40,520 bases of DNA from CAZGLR01 sp964526635 (lineage in GTDB: Bacteria > Zixibacteria > MSB-5A5 > GN15 > JAAZOE01), in NCBI GenBank assembly GCA_964526635.1, contig CAZGLR010000014.1, forward strand, positions 1 to 40,520, in the 5' to 3' direction. The notes under the pieces were generated by a model. It was given only the letters and a program-made list of their open reading frames with translations, did no database searches and was not told where the DNA came from. A program made the position numbers and the translations under genes. Each line of letters begins with the position of its first letter. The first letter of the stretch is position 1. Positions 8,371-17,550 of the stretch are shown in pieces.

Positions 8371-8404
8371 AAAACGGCCGGCAATGCGCCGGCCGTTTTG
8401 TGTT
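8371..8404 (+). terminator. Rho-independent terminator after the TorF-like gene
   Basis: A perfect 12-bp stem, AAAACGGCCGGC (8371-8382) and GCCGGCCGTTTT (8388-8399), loop AATGC. The T-run is partly inside the stem and continues as GTGTT. The A-run on the left makes it potentially bidirectional. Confidence 0.8.
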
Positions 8405-8446
8405 ACACCGGTTTCCGGATGACCGGATATCCGCCATCATCGATAC

Positions 8447-8474
8447 TTGACAAAATCGTCGATGTATGTACTTT
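8447..8474 (+). promoter_or_regulatory. Candidate sigma70 promoter of the TolB-like dockerin gene
   Basis: TTGACA (8447-8452), a 16-bp spacer and a weak TACTTT (8469-8474). It lies about 97 bases upstream of the chosen ATG. Confidence 0.4.
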
Positions 8475-8570
8475 GTAAGTAGACGAACGACTTCTTTGAT
8501 TTACCCCTTTTTATAACGATACTGTTTCCGCGCTCCGCGCCGGAACATGCCTTTGTCCCGGGATGATACT

Positions 8571-9749
8571 ATGAAAGTCCTGATCTGCCTCCTGCTTGTC
8601 AGTGTTCTGGCAACACTTTTTACCGACTCATTATCCGCTGCCACCAAAGTCTATTTCGAAACCTTCGAGCGGCAGATCACCACCGATACGGCCGACCAGT
8701 TTGATCCATCGATTTGCGGCACGATAATCGTCTATTCCGATCGCCGCAATAGCGATGCCGATGTGTACATCTATGATCTGGCGGCTGATTCGGAGATTCA
8801 GGTGACCAGCGGTGGCGGTGATCAACTCCTGACCGATGTCTGGGACAATCACGTTGTCTATACCGACTATGGCAGCGGCAATGCCGAGATATTCCTGCGG
8901 TATCCTTCCGGATCATATGCCTCCATTCTTTCCCATCCGGCCAACCAGCGCCGTCCGGCTATCAACGACGGCGTCATTGTTTTCGAGGACGATCGCAATG
9001 GCAATTACGATTGTTACTGGTATATCAGCACGACATTGAGCGGATGGGTGACGCTTGATCTTTCTCATCAAAGAAAACCAGCCGTAGCCGATTCGATTAT
9101 CGTTTATGAGGATTTCCGCAATGGCAATTCTGATGTCGGCATGTATCGTGTCGGGTGGTCGACCGAGATGCTGCTGACAGATGATCCCGCTCAGGATGTC
9201 GATCCCGATATCAATGACGGTATAATTGCGTTTTGCTCCAATCGCGCAGATATTGGAGATGTTTTCTACTTCGATATCGCAGCTGATTCTTTGGTACAGG
9301 TAACGGCCGGTGACGGCAACTATGAACGGAACCCATCGGTTTCAGGCGATTTCATTACTTATGAAAGCTATGCCGCCGGCGATGCCGATATCTGGCTGTA
9401 TTCGATTCTACTCGATTCTTCGGTACGCATAACGTGTGATTCTGCCGAGCAATACCTGCATGATCATTCCGGCAATACGATTGTCTACACGGATAATCGC
9501 AACGGCAATCTCGATATCTACGCCATGACTTTCCTTTTCGAAGAAGTCGTGTGTGGTGATGCCAATGGTGATGATATCGTCAATGTCGGTGACGCTATCT
9601 TTCTCATCAATTATATCTTCAAAGCCGGGCCCGAACCGCTGCCGAAAATAGCCGGCGATGCCTCCTGTGATGAAGAACTCAATGTCGGCGATGCCATCTA
9701 TATCATCAATTATGTCTTCAACGGTGGTCCGGAGCCCTGTTGTCCATAG
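8571..9749 (+). CDS. Secreted TolB-like beta-propeller protein with C-terminal dockerin
   Basis: A 392-residue product. The start at 8571 gives a proper signal peptide (KVLICLLLVSVLATLF, cleavage after SLSA); an in-frame ATG 24 bases earlier would bury it. About seven repeats follow the pattern 'VYxDxRNGNxDIYxYD...VQVT', as in TolB/WD40-like propellers. The last ~65 residues are a type I dockerin pair: GDANGDDIVNVGDAIFLINY, then GDASCDEELNVGDAIYIINY, ending PCCP. The dockerin calcium loops suggest attachment to a cohesin-bearing partner or the cell surface; no cohesin gene is seen here. No catalytic motif was recognised in the propeller. Confidence 0.85.
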   Translation: MKVLICLLLVSVLATLFTDSLSAATKVYFETFERQITTDTADQFDPSICGTIIVYSDRRNSDADVYIYDLAADSEIQVTSGGGDQLLTDVWDNHVVYTDYGSGNAEIFLRYPSGSYASILSHPANQRRPAINDGVIVFEDDRNGNYDCYWYISTTLSGWVTLDLSHQRKPAVADSIIVYEDFRNGNSDVGMYRVGWSTEMLLTDDPAQDVDPDINDGIIAFCSNRADIGDVFYFDIAADSLVQVTAGDGNYERNPSVSGDFITYESYAAGDADIWLYSILLDSSVRITCDSAEQYLHDHSGNTIVYTDNRNGNLDIYAMTFLFEEVVCGDANGDDIVNVGDAIFLINYIFKAGPEPLPKIAGDASCDEELNVGDAIYIINYVFNGGPEPCCP

Positions 9750-9851
9750 CCCGTAATATCTTCGTTTCGCCGGGTATTTTGTGATATCATAACCTGTGTC
9801 ACACCCGTATAAAGGGTAAATCAATCTATAATTTTATCAGGGAGTCTGCCC

Positions 9852-10319
9852 ATGGCTACCTACGACTGGAGTCGTTTTGTCGAAAGAATCTACATCAATG
9901 CTTCACCTGAGCGGGTTTTCAATGCCTGGACCCAAGGAAGGGAACTGATGCGATGGTTTCCGATAAAAGCCGAAAGCGAAGCAAAAACCGGCGGACGGCT
10001 TTATTATGCCTGGCTCGGGGATGACAAGCTGGAGACAACGTATATCAAGGTCGTCAGGAACCGTTCGATTGAGTTCCCTTTTGGTAGTCATGGCGAAAAG
10101 GTCCGGGTGAAATTCCGCAAGAAAGGCTCCGGCTGTATTTGCGAGCTGGAGCAATTCGATATGAAGACAGACCCAAAAACCAAAGCGAGTACGCATCTTG
10201 GTTGCGCCACCGGGTGGGCCTTTTTCCTGGCCAACCTGAAGGCATATCTTGAGCACGGGATTGATTTGCGCAGCCATGATCCGAAGATGAGCTATCGCCA
10301 GGGTTTTGTTAACTCGTAA
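9852..10319 (+). CDS. SRPBCC/AHSA1-type START-fold protein
   Basis: A 155-residue cytoplasmic protein. The N-terminus VERIYINASPERVFNAWT, the GGRLYYAW strand and a long C-terminal helix (ATGWAFFLANLKAYLEHG) are those of the AHSA1 branch of the SRPBCC superfamily, which binds hydrophobic ligands or acts as an Hsp90-activator-like module. The ribosome site AGGGAG sits eight bases before the ATG. It is isolated between a dockerin gene and a regulator, so no pathway can be assigned. Confidence 0.8.
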   Translation: MATYDWSRFVERIYINASPERVFNAWTQGRELMRWFPIKAESEAKTGGRLYYAWLGDDKLETTYIKVVRNRSIEFPFGSHGEKVRVKFRKKGSGCICELEQFDMKTDPKTKASTHLGCATGWAFFLANLKAYLEHGIDLRSHDPKMSYRQGFVNS

Positions 10320-10508
10320 GGTGGCCTGTGAGGGTAGTTGTTTACTTATGTTCGAAAGTGACAACCGCGCTTGAAAATGCGGCAAAATCAAACCACATTT
10401 TACGAAATCTTCTGTGGTATCTAATGGTAAACCACTAATGACATCGCCCTCCGCATCCGATTAAGATAATAGTGGATTGTGCGAAAATAAGAATCAGGAA
10501 TTAATCGG

Positions 10509-11852
10509 ATGCAGGGACGGAAAACCAGACGGCAGGCGCAGGTACCAGCGGCAGTATCGGATAGTGAGATAGTATCCGGATTAGTCGCTGAACAACGATC
10601 GCATTCCGAATCACACCGAATACCGACAATAGCACTGCGGCGGCCTGCGGAATCCATATATCATGAAATCTTTGATAAATCCCCGGTAGGTATAGTCATT
10701 GCCAGCGGTGAATCGATTGCGCTGGCCAATCAGCGGGTGGTTGCCCTCTCAGGATATTCACGTGACGAACTGATGTCGCAACCATATATGGATCTTATCC
10801 ACTCCGACGATCGCAACCATATCCGCGATGTACGGATGCAACTCCTCGAGGGCAATCGCGATCACGCTACTTTTGAGTTCAGAATGCTGCACAAAGATGG
10901 CGGGATCCGATGGTTCGAGGGAAGTGCTGTCCCAATCATGTATGCCGGCCGGATCGCCACTCTGAACTACCTTCGTGATATCTCAGCGAAAAAAGAACTG
11001 CACATTGAACTCAAAGACAGCGAAGCCCGATATCGCTCCTTTGTCGAGAACTTCCAGGGCATAGCTTTTCGGTATACACGTGATTTTGTGCCATTATTCT
11101 ACCACGGCGCAGTTGAGGCGATTACCGGATACTCCGAGCGGGAGCTATTGTCCGGTCATCCCCAATGGTCCCAGATTGTCTATCGACCGGACCGTGAGAT
11201 GTTGACCCGGCAGGCGCAGCAAGTCCAGACCGTTGCCGGGATTTCTCTGGAGCGGGAATACCGGATTCAGACCAGAGATAATGAAATCAAATGGATCCGT
11301 GAGTCGATTCAAAATATACCTGACGACAACGGCAGTCCGATGTACATACAGGGCGCTATATATGATATAACCGAAAAGAAACGTTCCGAGCAGAAACTCC
11401 GGCAGACCTATGCCAATCTTGAGCAGGAGCGGGAAATCCTCAACCAGAAAAACCAAACCCTGAAGGACGTCCTTAATCAGATTCAAGAGGAAAAAAAGCA
11501 GCTTGCACTCGACATCCAATCAAATCTCAATCGCATAACCCTGCCATTGTTTACCATGCTTGAAGAACAATCCGATCCCGATAAAAAGGAATATATCGCC
11601 ATTATCAGAGAAGCGATCGGGAATATCACGTCACCATATTTGTCGCGTCTGGAGCAGTTGTATTCGCAGTTGACTCAGCGCGAAGTCGAGATATGTATGA
11701 TGATCCGGAGCGGGTTTACCTCCAAGCAAATCGCCCAGGCGCTAAATAATTCGGAACAGACCGTCCGCAAACAGCGTAAAATGATTCGCCGCAAACTGGG
11801 TATAGCCAATACCGACGTCAACCTGATGTCGTTCCTTAAATTATTGCGATAG
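10509..11852 (+). CDS. PAS-PAS-LuxR transcription regulator
   Basis: A 447-residue protein with no membrane segment. After a charged tail (1-45), PAS domain 1 lies at about 48-165 (GYSRDELMSQPYMDLIHSDD; HKDGGIRWFEG). PAS domain 2 lies at about 170-290 with a PAC end (YIQGAIYDITEKKR). A coiled coil follows at about 290-335. A LuxR-type helix-turn-helix occupies the last ~60 residues (LTQREVEICMMIRSGFTSKQ, then IAQALNNSEQTVRKQRK). There is no receiver or kinase domain, so it should respond directly to a small molecule or redox cue in the PAS domains. AGGA precedes the ATG by nine bases. It is adjacent to the binding protein and the chemoreceptor downstream. Confidence 0.88.
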   Translation: MQGRKTRRQAQVPAAVSDSEIVSGLVAEQRSHSESHRIPTIALRRPAESIYHEIFDKSPVGIVIASGESIALANQRVVALSGYSRDELMSQPYMDLIHSDDRNHIRDVRMQLLEGNRDHATFEFRMLHKDGGIRWFEGSAVPIMYAGRIATLNYLRDISAKKELHIELKDSEARYRSFVENFQGIAFRYTRDFVPLFYHGAVEAITGYSERELLSGHPQWSQIVYRPDREMLTRQAQQVQTVAGISLEREYRIQTRDNEIKWIRESIQNIPDDNGSPMYIQGAIYDITEKKRSEQKLRQTYANLEQEREILNQKNQTLKDVLNQIQEEKKQLALDIQSNLNRITLPLFTMLEEQSDPDKKEYIAIIREAIGNITSPYLSRLEQLYSQLTQREVEICMMIRSGFTSKQIAQALNNSEQTVRKQRKMIRRKLGIANTDVNLMSFLKLLR

Positions 11853-12183
11853 AATGGCTAAGGTATCTTTCGCGACCATTCCCAACCACTGCTGTTTCGC
11901 TAATTAATAAAGATCCCCGGGGGTAAAGTATATACCCCGCATTGCCCTCATAATCCCCCCTCGGGAAATCGGATAATTCGGGCGAAAAAACGATAAAGGG
12001 CAAGGACGGCTGTATTCCGTCTGCTCCGGATCCTGGCTGACACCTGTGAATCGACATCAGAAGTACATCTGAATATAGGTTTGAATAGCGACCATTCCGG
12101 TCGGGGTTCCTGTTGTCAGCCGGAAGGCAAACGGATGTGACCACAATTTCAGGTAGATAGAGACATGAACAAAGGAGTCAATA
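11853..12183. other. Intergenic region before the binding-protein gene
   Basis: A 331-base gap. A small inverted repeat, GGGGTA/TACCCC, lies near 11920-11938. No convincing promoter or gene was found. The last 13 bases contain a strong ribosome site, AAAGGAG (12171-12177), for the next gene. Confidence 0.5.
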
Positions 12184-13452
12184 ATGAAACGGGTGCTTCA
12201 GATTACTCTCATACTGCTTATCTGCGGTATGTTCAGTGCCGGTATTTTCGCAGGTGATGTTGTCAAGATCGGCTTGAATTATCCTAAGAGCGGTCCCTAT
12301 AGCGTGCAGGGTCTGGATCAGTTCCGGGCCGCCTCTCTGGCTGTTGAAGAGATCAACGCCAATGGCGGTATTCTCGGTAAGCAGGTCGAGCTGGCCTGGC
12401 GCAACAGCGAATCAAATGTCGATGTGTCCAAACAGAATGTCAAAGACCTGATCGATGTCGATCGTGTCAAGATGGTCTTCGGTGGATCATCGAGTGCGGT
12501 TGCTATTGCCGCCGGTGAAACCTGCCAGGAACGGGGTGTACCGTTTTTCGGGACCCTGACCTATTCCACGTCGACGACCGGTACCAAAGGTCATCGGTAT
12601 ACCTTCCGGGAATGTTATGATGCCTGGATGGCCGCCAACGCCATCGGCAATTATCTGAAATCGAACTTCGCCGGCAAAAAGTACATGTATATCACCTCCG
12701 ATTATACCTGGGGCTGGACTACCGAAGAATCGGTTCGTCAAATCACCGGTACGACCGATAAGGATGCGCACAAGAGTGTGCTGACACCGTTGGGCACGAC
12801 CGATTTCAATAAGCAGTTGTCACTGGCCAAGATGGTGAAGCCGGATGTTCTCGTGCTGGTACTTTTTGGTAAGGACATGAGCAACGCCATCCGCCAGGCA
12901 ACCGCCATGGGTCTGAAGTCCTCCTGCCAGATTGTCGTTCCGAACCTTACGCTGGGGATGGCCGAAGGTGGCGGTCCCAAGGTTATGGAAGGTGTTATCG
13001 GGGCGTTGCCGTGGTGCTGGAATGTCCCGTATCAGTACAATTATCCCCGGGGCAAAAAGTTTGTCGAAGATTATTCGGCCAAATACAGCCGCTATCCGAG
13101 CACATCCGGAGCGTCAGCCTATACCATCGTCTATGAATATAAAGATGCGGTCGAGCGCGCCGGCAGTTTTGACGGCTCACAGGTCGTGGCGGCGCTCGAA
13201 GGTCATACCTATCAACTTCTCAAGGATCCGCAGACATGGCGCGATTTCGACCATCAGTCGATTCAGACTGTCTTTGCGGTTAAATGCAAACCGCAGGCCG
13301 AGGTCATGAAGGACAAGTACCAACTCGATTATTTCGAAATTCTCAGTTCGATCGACGGCCCGAGTGCTGTGATCACCCGGGAGGCCTGGAACAAAGCCCG
13401 TGCCGAAGCCGGACTCCCGCCCGAACTGGAACCGCTGGTTAATACCCGGTAA
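12184..13452 (+). CDS. Periplasmic Leu/Ile/Val-type (Peripla_BP_6) binding protein
   Basis: A 422-residue product with a signal peptide ending near IFAG (about 24). The mature protein starts VVKIGLNYPKSGPYSVQG and has EEINANGGILGKQVEL, the usual signature of branched-chain amino acid/urea/amide ABC binding proteins (type I periplasmic fold). It binds a small polar ligand in the periplasm. No permease or ATPase gene is nearby. The next gene is a chemoreceptor and the previous one a PAS regulator, so it may deliver ligand to a sensor rather than a transporter (inference). The ribosome site is AAAGGAG, six bases before the ATG. Confidence 0.9.
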   Translation: MKRVLQITLILLICGMFSAGIFAGDVVKIGLNYPKSGPYSVQGLDQFRAASLAVEEINANGGILGKQVELAWRNSESNVDVSKQNVKDLIDVDRVKMVFGGSSSAVAIAAGETCQERGVPFFGTLTYSTSTTGTKGHRYTFRECYDAWMAANAIGNYLKSNFAGKKYMYITSDYTWGWTTEESVRQITGTTDKDAHKSVLTPLGTTDFNKQLSLAKMVKPDVLVLVLFGKDMSNAIRQATAMGLKSSCQIVVPNLTLGMAEGGGPKVMEGVIGALPWCWNVPYQYNYPRGKKFVEDYSAKYSRYPSTSGASAYTIVYEYKDAVERAGSFDGSQVVAALEGHTYQLLKDPQTWRDFDHQSIQTVFAVKCKPQAEVMKDKYQLDYFEILSSIDGPSAVITREAWNKARAEAGLPPELEPLVNTR

Positions 13453-13464
13453 ATATGAGCCGCT

Positions 13465-13497
13465 GCCGGAGGGTATGGTCAAACCATATCCTCCGGC
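13465..13497 (+). other. Hairpin between the binding protein and the chemoreceptor
   Basis: A 14-bp stem with one G-U pair: GCCGGAGGGTATGG (13465-13478), loop TCAAA, and its partner at 13484-13497. No T-run follows. It resembles the U-less hairpins at 3848 and 7535. Confidence 0.6.
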
Positions 13498-13553
13498 CTG
13501 AGGCGGTCTCACATCCCTCTCACTAATAGCGTTGCAGAGCCTGGGGAGGCAGC

Positions 13554-15653
13554 ATGTTTAAGTGGAATATACGCGCTCAGATTCTTTCAACCGGTGTCGT
13601 CAGCCTGATTGTGCTGTTCGCGATTGTAGTGTATTTTTATGGCTTCACTGCCAAACGGTTCAGCCAGAATGTCGACGATATTATCTCGATCATAAATGAA
13701 CAATATGCCGCCAATACGTCGCAGGAACTCGAAAACCGCGCGATCACTTTTGATCAATGGACACGCGAAGATGTTTTTGGGCTGGCAATTGAATTCAATA
13801 CGACCAAAGAACTCGGGGAGCAGATGATCGGGTGGCAGGCGGAAGATCCCGAATTCATTCTGCTGGCGGTAGTTGATAAAAACGGCGATGTCATCGAGGC
13901 CGCCAACGGTTCTCAACTTCGGTCCGCCCATGAACTAAAAGGGCGACGTCTGGCCGATGCCGAGACTGTGCTGTCGGCCGGATCAAAGTCAGTGATCTTC
14001 ACGCAAAGCGCGGCCCTCGAGGCGCTGGGTGCTCAATCCAACGCCACCTATATGTTTGTCTATCCGGCCCGGGGGTCCGATGGCAACCGCGTGGGTGCCT
14101 TTATCGCCTATACCGGCTGGAACGGCGTCAACACTCTGACCCAGGCCAGCGCCGATAAACTCAATGCGCTTGAACTCAACGGCGCAGTTTCTTTCGTCGC
14201 CATCCCGGAGAAAAAACTCCTGATTAGTGCCTCCGATGGCGCTAATGGTCACGCTGGTGTCGACGCCTTTATCAATGAACACGCAGCGGCCGGTGCAAAC
14301 AAAGTGGTCGAGACCGAACTGGCCGGCGAAAATATGCTGGTCGGAACTACCCCGGTCAAATTGCCGGACAGCTTTGCCGCCGATTACAATACTGTCCAGC
14401 CGACATTCGTTTCCCTACTGTCTAAAAAAACAGTTATGGCTGCGCTCAACGATACCCTGACCAGAATCATTATACTGGCTGTTCTCAGTAACATCCTCAT
14501 TCTGGCCATCAGCTACTTTATCTCATCACGGATCTCGCGCCGTATTCGCAAAATTGCCGGCGTCGCCGATAAAATGGCCAAGGGTGATATCTCAACCGAA
14601 ATCGAAGTTACTTCCAACGATGAAATCAAAGATCTGGTGGTCTCCTTCAAAGAATTGTCCAGGTATATCGGTGATATGACCACCGCCGCCAACAAAATCG
14701 CCGCCAATGATCTGACTGTGACTGTCTGGCCTCGTTCAGAGCAGGATGAACTGGGTAAATCATTCCAGACAATGATCGAAAATTTGACCGGGATGATCAT
14801 CAGCCTGCAGGAGAACGCCCGTGAACTGAGCAGTTCGGCGACCGAAATAACTGCGACCTCGGAGCAGATGGCTTCGGGCGCCAGAAATCAGTCGCAGCAG
14901 ACGGCGCAGGTCTCATCGGCGATTCAGCAAATGAGCGCGACTATTATGGAATCGTCGCAAAACGCCGGCGTCGCCCGCGAAAGCGCCGAGAGCTCATCGG
15001 AAATTTCCGAAAAGGGCCGACTGACAGTATCATCGACTATCGATGGTCTCATCAAGATCACCGAGGCCGCCAATGATGCCCATCGCATTGTCAATGATCT
15101 CGCGCAGGCATCATTGCGCATCGGCGAAATCACCAGTGTTATCGATGATATCGCCGATCAAACCAATCTGCTGGCCCTCAATGCCGCTATCGAGGCCGCC
15201 CGGGCCGGGGAACAGGGTCGCGGTTTTGCTGTCGTGGCCGATGAAGTCCGCAAGCTGGCCGAACGGACCGGGAAAGCCACCGGCGAAATCAATGATATGA
15301 TCAATTCGATTCAGTCCGATTCCGAACGGGCGGTGCAATCGATGGAGCGGGCGTCATCGCTGGTCGAAGAGGGGAAGGAACATGCCGACGAAGCCGGTGT
15401 CAGCCTTAATGAGATCAATACTATGGCGATGCGCGTCAAGGATATGATCGTCCAGATCGCGGTTTCCACCGATGAACAGTCGGCTGCTGCGGAGGAAATC
15501 TCCAAGAATGTCGAACATATCGAAAATGTCGCTCGCGAGACCGCAGCCGGAGCCGATCAGTCGGCGTCGGCGGCAGAGAAATTAACGCAGCAGGCTGAAA
15601 ATCTGAATAAAATGATCGCGATATTCAAAGTGCAACACAAAACTTCGACCTGA
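13554..15653 (+). CDS. Methyl-accepting chemotaxis protein
   Basis: A 699-residue receptor. TM1 is at about 9-31. The periplasmic domain of about 270 residues is different in sequence from the receptor at 5403 (FILLAVVDKNGDVIEAANGS, Cache-like). TM2 is at about 303-325, then HAMP (ISRRIRKIAGVADKMAKGDI). The signalling domain has its hairpin tip at about 525-571. Domain order matches the first receptor and the cytoplasmic halves are close paralogues. It is 101 bases downstream of an orphan periplasmic binding protein, which could be its ligand carrier. Strong terminator after it. Confidence 0.95.
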   Translation: MFKWNIRAQILSTGVVSLIVLFAIVVYFYGFTAKRFSQNVDDIISIINEQYAANTSQELENRAITFDQWTREDVFGLAIEFNTTKELGEQMIGWQAEDPEFILLAVVDKNGDVIEAANGSQLRSAHELKGRRLADAETVLSAGSKSVIFTQSAALEALGAQSNATYMFVYPARGSDGNRVGAFIAYTGWNGVNTLTQASADKLNALELNGAVSFVAIPEKKLLISASDGANGHAGVDAFINEHAAAGANKVVETELAGENMLVGTTPVKLPDSFAADYNTVQPTFVSLLSKKTVMAALNDTLTRIIILAVLSNILILAISYFISSRISRRIRKIAGVADKMAKGDISTEIEVTSNDEIKDLVVSFKELSRYIGDMTTAANKIAANDLTVTVWPRSEQDELGKSFQTMIENLTGMIISLQENARELSSSATEITATSEQMASGARNQSQQTAQVSSAIQQMSATIMESSQNAGVARESAESSSEISEKGRLTVSSTIDGLIKITEAANDAHRIVNDLAQASLRIGEITSVIDDIADQTNLLALNAAIEAARAGEQGRGFAVVADEVRKLAERTGKATGEINDMINSIQSDSERAVQSMERASSLVEEGKEHADEAGVSLNEINTMAMRVKDMIVQIAVSTDEQSAAAEEISKNVEHIENVARETAAGADQSASAAEKLTQQAENLNKMIAIFKVQHKTST

Positions 15654-15684
15654 CCAGTGTGTCGATGTTTATCCTTGCCAAGCG

Positions 15685-15715
15685 GGGCCGGTGGATCCGA
15701 CCGGCCCTTTTTTTT
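15685..15715 (+). terminator. Rho-independent terminator after the second chemoreceptor
   Basis: Stem GGGCCGGT (15685-15692) with ACCGGCCC (15700-15707), followed by eight Ts (15708-15715). Confidence 0.9.
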
Positions 15716-15898
15716 AGGGTATTGGGAATCGAGAGGCGTCAAGCGACGGACCTGCAAAAGATGAGGCTCCAAAAGAAAGGTCGCTCCGGTTTAACTGACT
15801 ATGGGCGAGTTTTGAATTAACCCGGATTACCGGGCATAGTATTTCCGAGCACTGGCGACAATCTATCGGGCGAATGTGGTCAGCCGGGGACTTACATA

Positions 15899-17029
15899 CT
15901 AATAGCGAATCTCAACGGCCAGTTCTATAAAGTGCTCCTTTACCACCGAACCATCGTTTACTTCGAGATGATCATAATCAAGCAGCACTTTTGAGTTTTT
16001 ATAGAAATAACAGGAAATCCCGACAATGAAGCGTTGCTTGTACCAGTCGGTCTCGACATAGTCGCTGTTAAAACGGTCATAGCGGGCAAAAAGCGCAAAA
16101 TCTTCAAATGGATACTTGAGTTCGAAAAAAACCGAATAGCCGTCCTGATCAACCGAGTTACCATTCTCGTCAACCATGTCGCCATCGAGATCGCCGACGC
16201 CATTGTAATACATTGAGGTTACTATCAGACGTTCAGTTTCGAGGGTTGCAAAACCAGCCAGAAACGAATAGTCCGGCGCCGCTTCAGTGTTGGACTTGCC
16301 GTAACCGCCGACAACGCTCAACTGTATGCCTGGTATGACATCAGGAAATGGTCGAAGCGACAGGCGACCTTCCAGAAGTTTATTTTCATTTTTCTCAACT
16401 GCCTCATAGCCGCCGCCATTGTACACGCCGAAGACCAGGCTGCCATATCGTCCCGGGTAGCTATTATTGACTTTATTCTGGTATTCCTTGTCAATTTTTC
16501 CACCAAGAAGAGTTCCGAAGGTGATGCCATAATCAGCCGACTTGACGATGCCATAGCGCTCGATAAACATGGTTCCCTGGACACGATACGGATTTATTTT
16601 CTGTTCGAAATCCAGCCACGGCCGGTGAACCAGACCAAACTCGAAATACATGTCGTGAAATATTGAAAAGGCGCCAAACGCGTATTTAATATACAAATAT
16701 TTCAACCGTATTTCGATATCCCCCTCGCCGTCGCCCTCCTGGTCCACGGCGATATCTTGAGTTACACGGGTCGAAAGTGACTGGTTGAATTTTTTCTTGA
16801 TTGTTACATACCCGCGCTTCAGTCGAAATTCATTCGATGATTCATCATCGGAATCTTCCATATCATATGCCAGAAACCATTGTCCGGAAAACGACATGCC
16901 ATCGGATATCACCTCAATTGGCGATTTGACTGCGGCTGAATCGGATGATTCTTCAGCGTTGATGATTTCAGCGAAAATGATTAATACAGCCAGCAATAAA
17001 ACGACCGCGAAGGGAGTTGCCTTGATCAT
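15899..17029 (-). CDS. Outer-membrane porin (OprO/OprP-like)
   Basis: A 376-residue product. An ATG six codons before the chosen start exists, but GAGGA lies just upstream of the ATG at 17029 and the signal peptide (AVVLLLAVLIIFAEIINA) begins there. The mature part shows many amphipathic strands (FRLKRGYVTIKKKF; YLYIKYAFGAF; ALFARYDRFNSDYV) and ends with a beta-barrel signature (FIELAVEIRY, terminal aromatic). It resembles phosphate-selective porin O/P-type barrels; the substrate is not predictable. An acidic linker, DMEDSDDESSNEF, follows the first strand. Transcribed divergently from the OmpA gene. Confidence 0.75.
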   Translation of the reverse strand: MIKATPFAVVLLLAVLIIFAEIINAEESSDSAAVKSPIEVISDGMSFSGQWFLAYDMEDSDDESSNEFRLKRGYVTIKKKFNQSLSTRVTQDIAVDQEGDGEGDIEIRLKYLYIKYAFGAFSIFHDMYFEFGLVHRPWLDFEQKINPYRVQGTMFIERYGIVKSADYGITFGTLLGGKIDKEYQNKVNNSYPGRYGSLVFGVYNGGGYEAVEKNENKLLEGRLSLRPFPDVIPGIQLSVVGGYGKSNTEAAPDYSFLAGFATLETERLIVTSMYYNGVGDLDGDMVDENGNSVDQDGYSVFFELKYPFEDFALFARYDRFNSDYVETDWYKQRFIVGISCYFYKNSKVLLDYDHLEVNDGSVVKEHFIELAVEIRY

Positions 17030-17191
17030 GGTATCCTCATTGCCCATAGATCAACCCGGCACTATGATCCGGGAAGCCCCCGTACTCTGAAAGTGGGGCC
17101 TCCCGGCGATTACTCAAGATGCAGCGCCCCGAGTCTTAACGTTTTTCTAACACAACGCTAACAATATAAGGGATTTCGAGGAGAAGATCAA

Positions 17192-17221
17192 TTGAATTGA
17201 CGCTTAGCCTAATGATATAGT
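17192..17221 (+). promoter_or_regulatory. Candidate sigma70 promoter
   Basis: TTGAAT (17192-17197), an 18-bp spacer and TATAGT (17216-17221). Transcription would start near 17228, about 320 bases ahead of the OmpA ATG. Confidence 0.4.
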
Positions 17222-17355
17222 TTTCGGTGCGAAAATATTGTGGAAATTCGTAAGTGTGATACCATCCGAGGGTTTTATTTTACTACGTTTTTAAGGCGAG
17301 CCCCTCACCCTGCTGTCCATAACTGCTTATTGTGTTGGCAGTTGATCGTTTACAG

Positions 17356-17387
17356 GACAGCCGGTTGCTCAACAGGCTGTCTCTTTT
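17356..17387 (+). terminator. Terminator-like hairpin in the leader region
   Basis: GACAGCC (17356-17362) pairs with GGCTGTC (17375-17381). The stem can extend inward through GTT/AAC around a mismatch. TCTTTT follows. It lies in the divergent region with no gene ending just upstream, so it may end a short RNA or act as an attenuator. Confidence 0.5.
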
Positions 17388-17550
17388 CATCATAATCTAA
17401 AATCTGCAACAGGCCAAAATCAGTTGCCATTTCTAAATGATACGGCTATTTTCCCATATTACCGTGTATCAGCACCACGAACTACACCATGAAATAGGCT
17501 ATCTGGTAACATCACCATATGAGACAAGCCGTTGGGTGGAGGGTATTGTA

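Larger units (their letters stand above)
17030..17550. other. Divergent region between porin and OmpA genes
   Basis: A 520-base gap. It holds a candidate plus-strand promoter (17192-17221), a small hairpin AACTGC/GCAGTT (about 17323-17345) and a terminator-like hairpin (17356-17387), all upstream of the OmpA gene. An in-frame upstream extension of that gene reaches 17437 but adds an unnatural N-terminus before a clear signal peptide. Confidence 0.5.

Noticed and set aside
9780..9835. TGTGTCACA before the SRPBCC gene as a CRP site
   Set aside because: Half-sites are separated by one base, not six; not a CRP-family match.
15716..15898. Possible c-di-GMP riboswitch (ACCCGGATTACCGGGC)
   Set aside because: Only a short stem resembles it; the conserved GCAAA-type elements and fold are missing and it lies downstream of both flanking genes.
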